A DNA stretch of 64,000 bases from Phialocephala subalpina (lineage: Eukaryota; Ascomycota; Leotiomycetes; Helotiales; Mollisiaceae), in the NCBI GenBank assembly GCA_900073065.1, contig FJOG01000029.1, positions 383,210 to 447,209 of the forward strand. The letters run 5' to 3'. The notes beneath the pieces are model-generated. The model saw nothing but the letters and a program-made list of their open reading frames with translations, did no database searches and was not told the origin of the DNA. Both the position numbers and the translations under genes were made by a program. Below, piece by piece: positions 1-12,100 of this stretch (positions are counted from its first letter, which is position 1; the number at the start of each line of letters is the position of its first letter).

Positions 1-1
1 T

Positions 2-1108
2 CCATTCTCGAATCCTCAACCACTACAATCTCCACAAAGCTACAGTAATGGGTTTGGACAGCCTGGGATGTATACCACGCCTGCTCCGGGTCGTCGCACC
101 AGAGGCGGTGCTGCATATCCTGCAAATAGGCAATCCATTGGCAGCACGCCCAATGGCAATAGCTCTGGCATACTTCCGACGCCCGATCCAACAGTCGGAA
201 GTTGCATGTCAGAGGAGGACAAAGATGTTGCGCTTCAGTTGATGCGATTGGGCGAGATGTCGAATATCTCTCATGGTCGCACCTCTGCATCCACGCTCGA
301 CGATACCTTCAGTGGGCGAGCAGATGCTGCTTCTTCCACTGGTGCAACTAGTGAGGGGGAGAGTGAGAGTGAGGATGAACTGCCACCTCCTCGTCGCCAG
401 AAGCGCGAGGCAAGCCCAATTCTGCCACCAGGCCATGTCAAAAAGTTTCGCCAGCATTTGGATGATATCTTGCCAAGCCAAGACAGCACTGAGCCTAGTG
501 GTGACGAGGGTGACTACGAGGATGGCCGTGATGAGACATTCAGGCCAGGCTTCAAAGACGACGCCATGGATCTCGATCAAGGCAAGCCAAAGATGATCAA
601 ATCCAGGAGCCTGCCCTCCATCATCATGGGGAAGCCCCGCACCAGCGCTTCTGGAGCCAAGGTCAGGTCTAGCAAGTCCAAAATTCAACGACCAGGTCAG
701 ATCAAGTCGAAGAAGTCAATCAGTGCTCCAAGCAGCGCAAAGCCAATCTCTCCAACCTCATTGCCGCCTCCATCTCGCAAGACCTCCAATGCATCGGCTC
801 TAGCCTTCCAGCATCAACTCGGTGAGGATGAAGAAGATCTCTCTTCCAAACCCCGCTGCCAGCGATGTCGCAAGAGTAAGAAGGGTTGTGACCGTCAACG
901 CCCTTGTCAACGATGCAAAGATGCTGGTCTCAGTGCAGATCAATGTGTCAGCGAGGATGAAGGAAACGGTCGCAAGGGGCGCTACGGACGCCACATGGGT
1001 GTACCCGTCAAGAAAGACGAGTTATCTTTGGACACGAACAATCTCCCTCCGATGGTGGCAGCTGGCGGTCAAGGCAGTCCTGATAAGAGCAAGAAGAGAA
1101 AGCGGTAG
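2..1108 (+). CDS. Zn(II)2Cys6 zinc-cluster protein, 3' part (5' end outside the window)
   Basis: The reading frame is open from the first bases of the window, so this is the C-terminal part (about 369 residues) of a longer protein; the ATG at 68 is probably internal. Most of it is low-complexity, rich in Ser, Pro, Lys and acidic stretches. A Zn2Cys6 binuclear cluster sits near the C-terminus (nt 857-946) with spacing C-x2-C-x6-C-x5-C-x2-C-x9-C, beginning CQRCRKSKKGCDRQRPC and followed by basic residues; the protein ends in KKRKR, a likely nuclear signal. A C-terminal rather than N-terminal cluster is less common (Ume6-like proteins have this layout), so a nuclear DNA-binding regulator is likely, but the target is unknown and I do not recognise the exact gene. 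Confidence 0.85.
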   Translation, partial: PFSNPQPLQSPQSYSNGFGQPGMYTTPAPGRRTRGGAAYPANRQSIGSTPNGNSSGILPTPDPTVGSCMSEEDKDVALQLMRLGEMSNISHGRTSASTLDDTFSGRADAASSTGATSEGESESEDELPPPRRQKREASPILPPGHVKKFRQHLDDILPSQDSTEPSGDEGDYEDGRDETFRPGFKDDAMDLDQGKPKMIKSRSLPSIIMGKPRTSASGAKVRSSKSKIQRPGQIKSKKSISAPSSAKPISPTSLPPPSRKTSNASALAFQHQLGEDEEDLSSKPRCQRCRKSKKGCDRQRPCQRCKDAGLSADQCVSEDEGNGRKGRYGRHMGVPVKKDELSLDTNNLPPMVAAGGQGSPDKSKKRKR

Positions 1109-2957
1109 ATGGAAAGTGGGCCGTCCAATCGGCATCCTTGCCACGAGTCATTGCACCAACCAAGACTGACTCCATCGCGAGTCTCGACCGACAACACTTA
1201 ATTCGTGTATTAACGATTCTCTCCTCTCGTCGCCATACATCTCTACACCTCTCGGTATCCGGTCCTCCAAAAGCAGTTGTTTCATTTCCTATCGTACACG
1301 TTAGCTATCTCCTTGGGCGTTCTATTGTGGGGTGCGAGGTATGGCGTCTGATTTCTATCTTCGTCTCTTGTTCTTGTCGAACGTACCGTACTTTGTTGTA
1401 ATTGGTTTACTGGTGGTGTTATTTGTTGGGTCTGGGGTTTGGCTTATTGTGGAGGTCAGGTATGCCAAAATGCTCGAGAACACCTACCACACTCCTTTAC
1501 GATTGATGGATGAACATATTACACGATTTTCCTTTTGCAGTCCAGTCTCTGTTGCACTTCAAGGTTTTTGTTGGCTTTATTGTTGTTGCTGGTGGTTGAA
1601 TTAAGAGGACGTGGAAGATATATCACTCTGCGACACAATGCAGTGTATTCGGCGATGCGTTGTAGGGCTTTAACTGGGTTCGGAGGGAATTTGTTGAGGT
1701 ACAATACAAGCAGATAAAACAATGGGAGGAGTAAATTCGTGGGTGGTACTGGTGGAATGGACTGGGAAGGAACAGGATGGGAAGGAATCGGAGTGGTATA
1801 TGAGTGAACGACAAACAATGGGTTTTTTTATATCATCAGCAGTCAGGTCGAGCAATTGAACAGCCTTCAAACAAACAACTTTGGCTCTTCATTGTTTGTG
1901 ATATGCTGTTATCCTTGACAATAGCAACGCGGGTGAGCGCATTCCCGCGCATAGCAGGACAAGTATACCTCACCCAACGCCACGGATTGGAAAGACTGCA
2001 TGATACATCCGAGCGCAAGGCACTCTCTCATTTCCAGGTTATTCAGGTATGCTTACTTCACTCAATGTTCTTCATCACCCCCAGTGTCTGCGTTTCGCCA
2101 CCCCCGCAACATTTGCACAACACATCTGTCACCAAGTCCAATCACTAAAGCAAAATACATGCAAGCAGAAAAATTCTCCTCAACAGCATCCCCTCCCTCA
2201 AGTAACCAGCCATTCAAACAGAGGCAAAAAGTACAAACGGACCAATACCCCACTCGCTCCAGCGGGAGGAAAGGGACGATTCGCTGCCGGTTTGCGCCGG
2301 TTCTGCGATCTTGCGGTATTCTAGGCCCGATTGGACTCCGCATTTGTTCGGGTCGGTTCAACGTTCAGGATTGATGAAGGCTAGGCTGGATTAGGCATGG
2401 TGGGAGATGCATGTGACTCCGGTATATCTTCAATACCTATGGTTTTGCTGTCAAAGCTCACAGTACATGACCTCATTCACAAGAGGCATTTTGATTTTGC
2501 TACACAGTTTGTTCACTTGAAAAATTGTTGACAGGCTTGCGATACTCAAACACACAGCATACGGGCTAGCCATAAAAGGCTTAGCTTTATATGTATGCCG
2601 AGATCATCCCGAGTTGTCTTTCTGACTCGTCAACGTCTACCAGACCTATCTCGAATATTAACTGCCTTCGATAATTGTCAACGAAGCCAGCCATTTCAAC
2701 CTACCAATTGAAGCAATATTTTGGCATAGGTCGTTTTCTACAATCTCTTCAAGGACAACACCGGTAAGTCTAATACAAAGACATGTCACATGACAGCATA
2801 CATCATGATTGGAAGCAATTCGCTGCAAGCCGACAGCCTCAGCTGGAAACCGCATTCGGCACCGATATTTTTGATCATTATCTCATTCAAAGCATGGAAA
2901 GGACTCGAATGATATATCCTAGGTTCTAAATGCAAGTTCCTACTTATTTGACTAGAA
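1109..2957. other. intergenic region, no gene seen
   Basis: About 1.85 kb without a convincing coding region. The first few hundred bases after the stop are probably 3' UTR of the zinc-cluster gene (T-rich, short ORFs only). The remainder holds overlapping ORFs in all frames without any recognisable domain and presumably includes the promoter of the caspase-like gene. Confidence 0.5.
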
Positions 2958-4950
2958 GTGTTCACAATGGATGAAAATACCGCACTCCCATCTGGACTTA
3001 TTCCGTCAGATGGCGAGGCTGGAGCGGCTGGCGACAGTTCCCAAAACTCAGGCAACGATGTCAAACCGACAGCTGATCCAGATATCTGTATCAGCAGTCC
3101 GGATTCCACACCTCCTCCGCCAACATTGGCCGACATTGACCGCTGGAACTACCACACCTCCATGAAAGCATTTGGCGAGGCTCTCCAAGCAGCCGCAAAT
3201 GCCGTGTTCCCAAACGAAAGGGAAGCATCCCGATACTCCCAGGTCTCCGTTCTATTGATTAGCTGGTCGGACGAGGATCCAAAACTTCCTGTTTCACTCG
3301 AGATTGAGAAGTTACACCGGGTATTCCAGGATGTGTATGGATACGACACGGAACATTGGAAAATCCCGGATCAGAACTGCCATCACAAGCTCACGAAGAA
3401 GATTGTGGATTTTGTAGAGCCGACGGATGAGAGTACCAAACAGTTGAAGATTGTGTATTATGCTGGACACGCACGGCTTTTGGATACTCGAGTACTTGCT
3501 TGGACAAGGTATGTTCCACACATGCTGGCCGTGTTTCAAGAAACCACTTGGAATAGACACCTAAAACTGGCTCCTTCTCCGTAGTTGGCGAAACAACAAA
3601 AAATCCAAATGTCCCATCGTGAAATGGGCCGGAATCCAAACGATACTAGAGGAGTCCTCAAGCGATGTCCTCATACTACTAGACTGCTGCGCATCCGGCA
3701 CAGCAAACACATCCGAAGGCTACGGCGTCAGCGAGCTCATCTCAGCATGTGCCTATAACCAGATCGCCAATGGTGTTGGTCCGTACTCGTTCACTAGCGC
3801 GCTTGTCATTGAGCTCCGCCGTTTAAGCAGGAAAGCCTCATTCAGCGTTGGAGAGTTGTATCGAAACATATTTTTCAGAATCCAGAGTCGAATGCCAGAA
3901 GATCTAAGTGAAAGCGGATGTGAGCTCGAGCGTTATCCGGCACCAATACATTTGGTGTTGACGCAGGACAGCGCGGTGCTTAGGAGTATTTAACTTTGTG
4001 CTGGGACAACTCGACGTGTAAGATTTGGTGATGGCAGCTCGAAAGTACCTGACCTGCGAGATGAGATAACATCTCAGCAGCCAGCAACATCTCAGCAGCC
4101 AGAAATACCAAGTCAAAGTGAAGGGAACGGTGCTTCGCAACCGCTCGATGAGACTCGTTCTCCAATATCCAACATCACACCGTGGGATAATCTCATGTCG
4201 CAGGGCAACAGCTCTCCCGTGCCCAGACTTGCATTTGCGATCCGCCTCCGCGAGACGTTTCAACCCAGCGACGACATGCGAGACCATATCACCGAATGGT
4301 TAAGCAACATGCCGATAGATGCCGATCAAGTGAAAGTTGAGGCGGGGTTTGATGCCTTCTCTACACTTGTGGTACTTTCTGTGCCGTTGGCTATTTCAGC
4401 GTATCTATCTTTTGATCCTGCTGTCATTTCACTAGGTCCAATACGATCCGAGAATAGGATCGCATCTCGTGCCTCGACCACAGACAACAGCAGTCGAGAA
4501 ACTGTGGAAGAGCTCGCAACGCGAACCAACTCAAATGAAACTCTCGACGAGGGATTCAAAGATGACTTGAATTTCTTCCAAGCATGGTTCCAGATGCTGG
4601 TCAGCAATGAACAACAAGCTTGCCTAAGCGCCATATTCCAGCAGCTACCTCAAGCAGCGAACTCACATTATCTTGCTATTCTCCGCGCAATGGCGAAGGA
4701 GCCAACTACAAATGTCAAAGTGAAAGCACGCTTGATACAAACCGAGCCTGAAAAAACACTTGATGTGACGACCCTGGAATTGAGGCGCCAGAAACAAGAA
4801 CGCAATCCCAAAGGCCAACTTTCAAATCGAGCACGGGAAGGAGATAGTGATCGCGTGCGGCTGCGTCCTCAGCATACTGGAGCTTTGGCAGAGGAGTTCT
4901 TTGATCGTATGTCTATGGCAGACAGGACGAAGAAGAAGAAATTCAACTAG
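2958..4950 (+). pseudogene. caspase-like (C14-type) protein with one in-frame stop
   Basis: Two-exon model: 2958-3508, intron 3509-3584 (GTATGT...CTCCGTAG), then one frame to 4950. The N-terminal half is a caspase-like fold: the motif YYAGHA supplies the catalytic His (about residue 171) and LLDCCASG the catalytic Cys (residues 218/219). This is the layout of fungal caspase-domain proteins related to the peptidase C14 superfamily and often seen in NLR-like or regulated-cell-death proteins. The frame is broken only once, by TAA at 3991-3993; the next 319 codons are open and contain the family's C-terminal part (a hydrophobic segment near 4370-4420 and a basic tail ending KKKKFN). Either this is a nonsense allele, in which the truncated product keeps the whole caspase-like domain, or a short intron removes the stop: GTGCTT at 3976 to AG at 4077 or 4080 keeps frame. 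The donor is poor, so the choice is open. Confidence 0.7.
4069..4104 (+). repeat. two tandem 18-bp units inside the caspase-like gene
   Basis: Two 18-bp units starting at 4069 and 4087, identical except near the end, each encode six residues (TSQQP core). The first unit contains the CAGCAG that could serve as alternative acceptors of an intron skipping the upstream TAA. Confidence 0.75.
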
Positions 4951-7232
4951 GTCCGTCATCACCGATGCCACCTAGGATGAATGACACCTTCGCCAGATCT
5001 CTGAAGCTGTGGATGCTCAGCTCCTTGCGCGAGAAAGAGGTAGGATTTAACTTGAAGTCAAGACCTCTGTCGCATGACCCGTAGCACTTACCTCACTTGT
5101 GACATTGATACTTTCGTGTACGCTCTCGCTTCCAAAGCTGGGAGGCAGCAAAGCATCAACTTAAGTGCGAAATGCGATGTGCGACGATGAAAAGGTAAGA
5201 TTAAGAAATGAGAGATAACTAGGGCCAAAAGAAGAAAAAAGTTCACCAGCCAAATAGCTAGCGCCAACAACTCACTCTCCCGATAGCTGAGAGACGTACA
5301 ATAGTATAGATAGATATTCGAGGGCGCTGCAAGAACACGGGAAAGGTTCGACATTTTGTTAACAGTGTAGTGTGCAAGACCGTGAAAATTGGCACAACGT
5401 CGGGGTAGGGGTATCAAGCTAGGACGTGCCGGTATTGGGACTGATCTCATTCCTCACCCACACGTACAATGAAACCCATCTTTCTCTCCCCTCAAAACTT
5501 CTTCGGGTACAAGATGTAGATTTGGTTCTTCGCGGCTACTGAGATGGTCTACGGTATTTGGTAGATGTCAAAATACCGGTAGTCAGTTCCGATTCCATGT
5601 CTGGGGTAAATCCGGAGTCTAGCGTCGGATCTGCCCCTTCTTTTGCTCCTCGTACGGTATCAAATCAGACCTGGGGCAGTGTCCGCTCTCATAACTCCAA
5701 TTCTTCTCCTTGGTTCGCGTATTTGCATCTGGATCTGGGGAAAGCAAGGCCCCCGTCGCCTATCAAAATATCTCGTGCCTACCCGTCGGCTATGGAGTTT
5801 TTTTTTTAAGTTGTGTTTCAAGCTTACGAGTCGGCCCTAAATAACATCTATTAACCCAGTACAAAAACAACTCCTTAGGCCGTCGAGTAACTGGTAGAGA
5901 TGTATGAGGTGTGAGCCAGCTGCGGGGTGGGTGAGGATATACCCGAGCCGAGGACGAATGGGGGAATAAAGTTAATCGGGAGAAATAACCGTTTCGGGAT
6001 ATGCAGGTGGGAATTTCGCGGGCTATACTTTGAGGCTGACATGAAAGATCTGGAAGAGTCGAGATGAGAGGAGGCTGAACCTTATCTCTGAGATGCAGAT
6101 TCAAGCGAGCAGTATCTGAATGAAGTACGTACCTCTACCGTGGTACGGAGTACAGTATACTTTTCAAAGGTTGTTGATATGCAATGAAATTTGAGACAAA
6201 AGCGTAAGAAGAGCAGCTAGATCTTGATTCGAATGATTGATCTCACATGAACACCGTCACCGGAGCTTCTGAGATGTTCTTCAAGATGCTGTGGGTACGG
6301 CTTCACTTATCACCAACTCCACCCTATGCAACTCCGGCCTCCAAAACACTCGATTCCAATCCTCCCTCTAATTCGTCAATTCGAGTCATGGATTCCCCAG
6401 AAAGTTTCCTCGCGGCACCTGTCAGCTGATACATAACCAATTAGGAAGGTGCATCAATGCCGCCAAGCATCAGCCAAACCTTCACTTCAACAACACCGCC
6501 AAAATCCATCGCCAGTATCAAAAACAGCGATTCTCAGCGACATCAAAATCACCTCTTCCATCCAATCCCCTCAATCAGGAAACCACCATCCCCAGTCTCT
6601 CTCTCAATCTGGGGAGTGCGGGATAGTGACCGCCAAAAACCGTGCATCTCTTCCCCGCATCTTGACATCTGTACCCCGTCACACCCCGTCTTTTGCTCCT
6701 CGCTGCTTTATATGATTCTCTCAATGTCCAGACCAAAAGCAGGTATTCTCCCGATGCTCTTCCAAGGAAAAGAGGCACACGATCAAATGACATCGGGAGA
6801 GCGGCATCACTATTTCCTAATCTCGGTCTAAATTACCCAAAGGTGGGGCAGCTAGAAAAAGTTGACCAGACTAAGGGAAATGCGCTTCTGGGCTCGCTGC
6901 AGCGCGGGGAATGCCCGCCTCTTGATTCTGGAACGCTGCTTGTAAGTTCGTACATACTCCATAGGACGAGTATATAATCAGACGAGTGTCTCCCCTTCCT
7001 GCTGACTTGTGTTGTGTGGATTGTGCGCTGCTTCACCTCCCCCATTCTACACCCCTCTCTTCTTGACTGAGCGACAGGACGACCATTGTACGACCTTGCA
7101 TAGGTACTCGACTCGAGTCCAACGACGTCTACCTCCTATTCCTATCCGTCACGTACAACACCTCCTCTCACCCGTTGACCTCCTCAATCGCCTCCACCTC
7201 TCTCCTCCTCAACAGGAGCAACGACCGCAACC
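4951..7232. other. intergenic region, no gene seen
   Basis: About 2.3 kb between the caspase-like gene and the sugar transporter. ORFs up to about 120 codons occur on both strands but lack domains, signal peptides or plausible intron structure. The last about 250 bp (from 6980) are C/T-rich, as is common for fungal promoters and 5' leaders. Confidence 0.5.
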
Positions 7233-9192
7233 ATGGACTCCTCCAAGCGCGACGAGATCGACGCTTCTACGAATCCTCCCCATCACGATGCGCCGCTCCA
7301 TTTCCCCGCCAAAGACGACCTGGCACACACAAAGAGCATGAACGAAGTCATACACAATGCGAAGAACGCGACGGACAAAGAGCATAAGATGACGTTGATG
7401 CAGGGGATTAGGTTGTATCCGAAGGCGGTGGCGTGGAGTTTGTTGATTAGTACTTGTATTTGTATGGAGGGGTATGATGTTTGTTTGTTGAGTAATTTTT
7501 GTGAGTATACCTTTCCGCAGAGTCAATTGAAGGGTGATGAGGAGAACGGTGGGGTTGAGGGTGAAGAGAGGAATGGAAGTTTGGATGAGAAGAGAATGCT
7601 GATGTGCGATTAAACAGACGCCTTCCCACAATTCAACAAGAAATACGGGGAAATGCTCCCAGACGGCACCTACCAAGTCCCCGCACGCTGGCAAGCCGGT
7701 CTCTCCAACGTACTTACACCCGTTCTCCAATCTTCATCCGAACTCTGCTAACCAGACAACAGGGAGCCAACGTAGGCGAAATCATCGGCCTCTTCATCAA
7801 CGGCTTCGTCTCCGAACGCTTCGGCTACCGTTACACCGTAATGACCTGCCTGACCCTCATCATAGCATTCACCGCCATCTTCTTCACTGCCAAGGACGTC
7901 ATCGACTTGCAAATCGCCGAAATCCTCTGCGGTATCCCTTGGGGAGTTTTCCAAACTCTCACAATTACATATGCGTCTGAAGTCTGTCCTGTGGCTTTGA
8001 GAGGATATTTGACTACGTATGTTAATTTTTGCTGGGGGCTTGGACAGGTTATTGGGATTGGGGTTATTAAGAGTCAGCTTGGAAGGACGGATGAGTGGGC
8101 GTATAGGATTCCTTATGCGTTGCAGTGGATGTGGCCAGTTCCGTTGTTGATTGGGGTACTGCTTGCACCTGAATCCCCTTGGTGGTTGGTACGAAAGGGA
8201 CGAACTGAGGATGCGAAGAAGGCACTTCTTCGTTTGACCAGTCTCAACCGAGAAACCGATTTTGATGCTGATGAAACGATTGCGATGATGGTTCACACTA
8301 CCGCTCTCGAAGAGAAGGTCAGTTCTCCATTTCCCCCATCTCTATCCTCTCCTCCCATCTTTCATTTACTAACCTATCCTTCCAGATCACAAAAGGAGCA
8401 ACCTACCTCGACTGCTTCCGCGGCACCGACCGCCGCCGCACTGAAATCGTCTGCATGGTCTGGGCCATCCAAAACCTCTCCGGAAACTCCTTCTCCGGCT
8501 ACTCAACCTATTTCCTCGAACAAGCCGGTCTCCCCACCTCTACATCCTACGATTTTGCTCTCGGTCAATACGGTATAAACATGGCTGGTGTCTTTGGAGC
8601 CTGGTTCTTAATGTCTCTTGGTATTGGAAGACGAAGTCTTTATCTGTATGGACTGTGTGGACTTTGCACGATGTTGTTTATCCTAGGATTCTTAGGGCTG
8701 GTGCCGCATAGTCATAAGGACGAAGCGAGTTTGGCAACAGGGAGTATTATGTTGGTTTGGGCAATGTTCTACCAGTTGTCTGTCGGAACAGTCTGCTACT
8801 CCCTCGTCGCTGAACTGTCGACCCGAAGGCTGCAAATCAAAACAGTGGTCCTAGGGCGAAATCTCTACAACGTCGTCGGTATAATCTGCTCCGTCCTAAC
8901 ACCATACATGCTCAACCCGGGAGAGTGGAACTGGCGGAACTACACTGGATTTTTCTGGGCTGGGATTTGCTTCTGTTGCATTGTTTATACGTACTTCAGA
9001 GTTCCGGAACCGATGGGGAGGAGCTTTGCGGAGCTCGATTTGTTGTTTGAGATGGGAGTGAGTGCAAGGAAGTTTTCGAGTACGGAGGTGGATGTTTTTG
9101 ATACGGAAGTTGATGAGGGGATTGTGGGACGGTATGAGGAGAAGTTGGAGGTTAGTCATCAGGAACATCAGTTGGGGATGGAGAAGAGCTGA
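7233..9192 (+). CDS. MFS sugar transporter, maltose/alpha-glucoside permease type
   Basis: Four exons: 7233-7500, 7618-7709, 7763-8317, 8386-9192; introns 117, 53 and 68 bp, all GT-AG, the last with branch site TTACTAAC. The product has 573 residues, normal for the sugar-porter family. Family signatures are visible: the GEIIGLFINGFVSERFGYR loop after TM2, PESPWWLVRKGR before the central loop, and PEPMGRSFAELD at the end of TM12. The alignable segments (TYASEVCPVALRGYLTTYVN, YFLEQAGLP) resemble the Mal31/Agt1-type proton-coupled alpha-glucoside transporters rather than hexose carriers. It should import a di- or oligosaccharide across the plasma membrane; the exact substrate cannot be read from the sequence. 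No glycosidase or regulator lies next to it here. The gene is intact. Confidence 0.9.
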
Positions 9193-12100
9193 ATTGGGGT
9201 TGGTTCGGATTGATTCGAGTTGGGTTCGAGTGGGTTCAAGGCGGATCGGATTCGAGTCAGCTCTAGCGCAGCTCTTCTCGAGTGAGTGAGAGAGCGAGTT
9301 GGCTGATTGTTTTTGGTACAGGGACAGCATTTAGTTGCAGGCACCGCAGGTGGTTGAGAGTTCGCTTAGCGGACTCATTCTTGATCTGATATTTATCATA
9401 CTATTTTGTTGTTAATGTTTTTCGACGACATATGATGGGCGAGGAATTGGTGTTGTGTGCAGATAGTTGGGATTGGATTCATTACTGGTGTTTGATGGAG
9501 CAAGGGAGCAGGAGGCCGCATTGAAGGGGACGGCGCTACGAGACCGTCACCGCAAGGACAGGCACACTGCTTCAAGGCAAGGCAAGCACACCAAGATACT
9601 TTGATGGGAATTCTGTACATAGTTAACAGTGGATGACGAAACGAACATATCCTTCAACTCCTTCTTCTAATTCTATCACGTGCCTATCCTCGCTCCCCCT
9701 GCCCGTCCTTTCCAAACCACACTAAGCAAGCCACAACCGCAATAAAGGATGTTTAATCTCTGTTTGGGATATGTTGCACTTCGCACCTCGTGTTACATAA
9801 AATTAGTCACCCTTTGAAAAGTTAGAATAGGTGGTGACGCGGCGTGATTATTAATAACTTTTGAGTTTTGAGTTTTGAATCGAAGCTAGATACGGGATTA
9901 GCGGGACGGCCTGAGCTGGCATTCTTACCGAAAGGAATGAGTCATATTATAAGATATGGGTTTCAAGTTCAAGTCCTTGCCTGTGTTCAAATTTCAAAGC
10001 TTCATATACATTAGTGCCGTTTAAGGAGATCAAATTCCGTAAGTTGCGGTAAGAGCTTGCTATGAATTGGATGATTTGTAACAGTCGGCTAAAGTTGGGA
10101 GATATGAGATTTAGATTGAGATTGAGGTAGGCATAGAGTGATTGTTTGTGAGAGTCTTTGGGTAAGGTTGGGTGTGTGTTTTATATTGAAATATTTGCTT
10201 ATTTTTGAATGTTGGAAGGAAAGGGGAAGAAGGCTGTTAAGTTTGATTATCTTTCAGGAAGGATTTCATGCAATCTCTAAAGTTGAAAGGCAGTGAGTGA
10301 GAATTCTGTGGGATATTTACTCCTCAGCAGGAGATAGCGAGATTACCGGCGGAGAATAGGCGGAGGGGCGGAAGTGTTGAGGCTTAGTGCTATGAAGCTC
10401 GGAATTAGATCTAGAAGATTAAATGATAACTAAATTGTAACACGCAAGTTCAAGGGAGCGGAGATGAGAATTGGGAGTTGCGGAGCCAATATTAGGTTGG
10501 CGGGAGTCACGTGCCGACAACAAATACATTGACAATGGGGCTTGATGGGCGGCGATGAGGTTCTTGGTTATACTTGGTGAAGAGGAGAAGTATTTTCAGT
10601 GTGTGGGGTATCTCCAGGTATATGAATTGAAGAGGAAGTCAGAGTATCACTTTTGAAAGTTTAGTTTGTCGGAGCAAGGTTTTGGTAGTAAAGCATGCAA
10701 GAGAGACAGACAATGAGACCATACCTTCAAAAACTTGACTTCGGCAAAAGACATAAGAGAAACATGAGAAAATGAGGATACGTGCTATGGCAACTGAAAT
10801 ACTTGATGCTAGATGTTTTGGACTGAGAGCCATGTTCTCAAGTGAAGAATGAGAACAGCATGGAGGTATTGAAGAATAATGACTTGGAAAAAATTATAAA
10901 AGTAGTTCAAGGTACAGATGAGGTAACGGAAAGCAGGCATAAATGAGCGTCCCAACTACGTACAAAGGTCATCCGACCATGTTATCCTCTGCTCGAGCAC
11001 GAGAGTTACCTTTGACTTGTCCCTCCATGTTCGCAAGTCATCTTATGGCCTCTCCGGTGATGGTAGGAGATCAAATCAAACACGAGAACGCATCAGGTCC
11101 TGCCTTCGGTATCCTCATCCGTCAAACAGAACCAACGGTCTCGCACCATCACAACGAAATAGATTCTGTCTACTAATGATATCCTGATTCTCCACTAACT
11201 CACTCCTAATAACAATTTCCTGATCCTTAAAATCTCGAAGCGTCATACCACCCATCAATCCGAGGCGTTACATCACTCTTCCTATATTTTTTCTTCTTTC
11301 ATAAGAATAATGTTTACCAAAATTAGGATTATTCTTACCTGTAAGACTATTTCTAATCTTCTCTCCACGTACAAGAATCCTCTTTCAGGCATATCCTCGA
11401 AAATCGGTTCCAGAGTTCGGCGCGGCCGCCGGAGGAAGAGAATAATTCGTAATTCACGATCGAAGAACTGCAGTATTTCTAGATCACCCTCCAAGGAAAG
11501 GACCACGCGCTGAAACAACTTGACGATAGTATCCAGAACTACCCATAAAACGGAGCAATATATGTAGATTCGAGTGTTGAGGGGGTTTTGTCGAGGAAGC
11601 AGGTCCAAACGGCGTTTTGGACCTCGTCTGCTGATGTTTGGTTGAGTCTGAGGTCATTCTTACCAAGTACTGGTCCAAGACTCCAAGCTTGTCTCTGGGA
11701 ATGTGTCGTTACAATCGGAGATACGTATCACTTGTAAGGTTATACGCATCTATAATGGAGGGGTAAAGCATAGGGTAAAATCAGTGCTGTTTATTGTTCT
11801 TGTCTTAGTCTAAGAGCTCGAGGCCTGCTCTTTAATGGAGAGCAGGCTCGCTCGCGCTAGGCTTACCGACCTAAACACGTGATATCTAATCCAACAGAAT
11901 GAATACCTGGTTCGGTGTCGACTTGCCAATCCCAACCAGGCTGGCATGTTGGAATGGAGGCACAACACGCTCGGCCGCGATGAGTGAAGTCAGTAGTAGA
12001 ACTAGTCTTGATATAATCGCTAGCTTCGTGATGATGACCTGCTATCCGAAGCTATGACTTGTGAAGGAACGGGGTTGCGAAAAGAAATCGCAAGGGACGA

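Noticed and set aside
209..688. 159-codon minus-strand ORF
   Set aside because: Antisense shadow of the zinc-cluster gene, with no ATG start.
3920..4077. Intron with the good donor GTGAGC at 3920 to skip the TAA of the caspase-like gene
   Set aside because: It would remove well-conserved-looking coding sequence (PIHLVLTQD) and does not keep the reading frame with the available acceptors.
11484..11678. Minus-strand ORF with RFMGSSGYYRQVV, reminiscent of the gypsy LGLxGYYR motif
   Set aside because: No neighbouring reverse-transcriptase or RNase H motifs in any frame and wrong order of elements; treated as coincidence.
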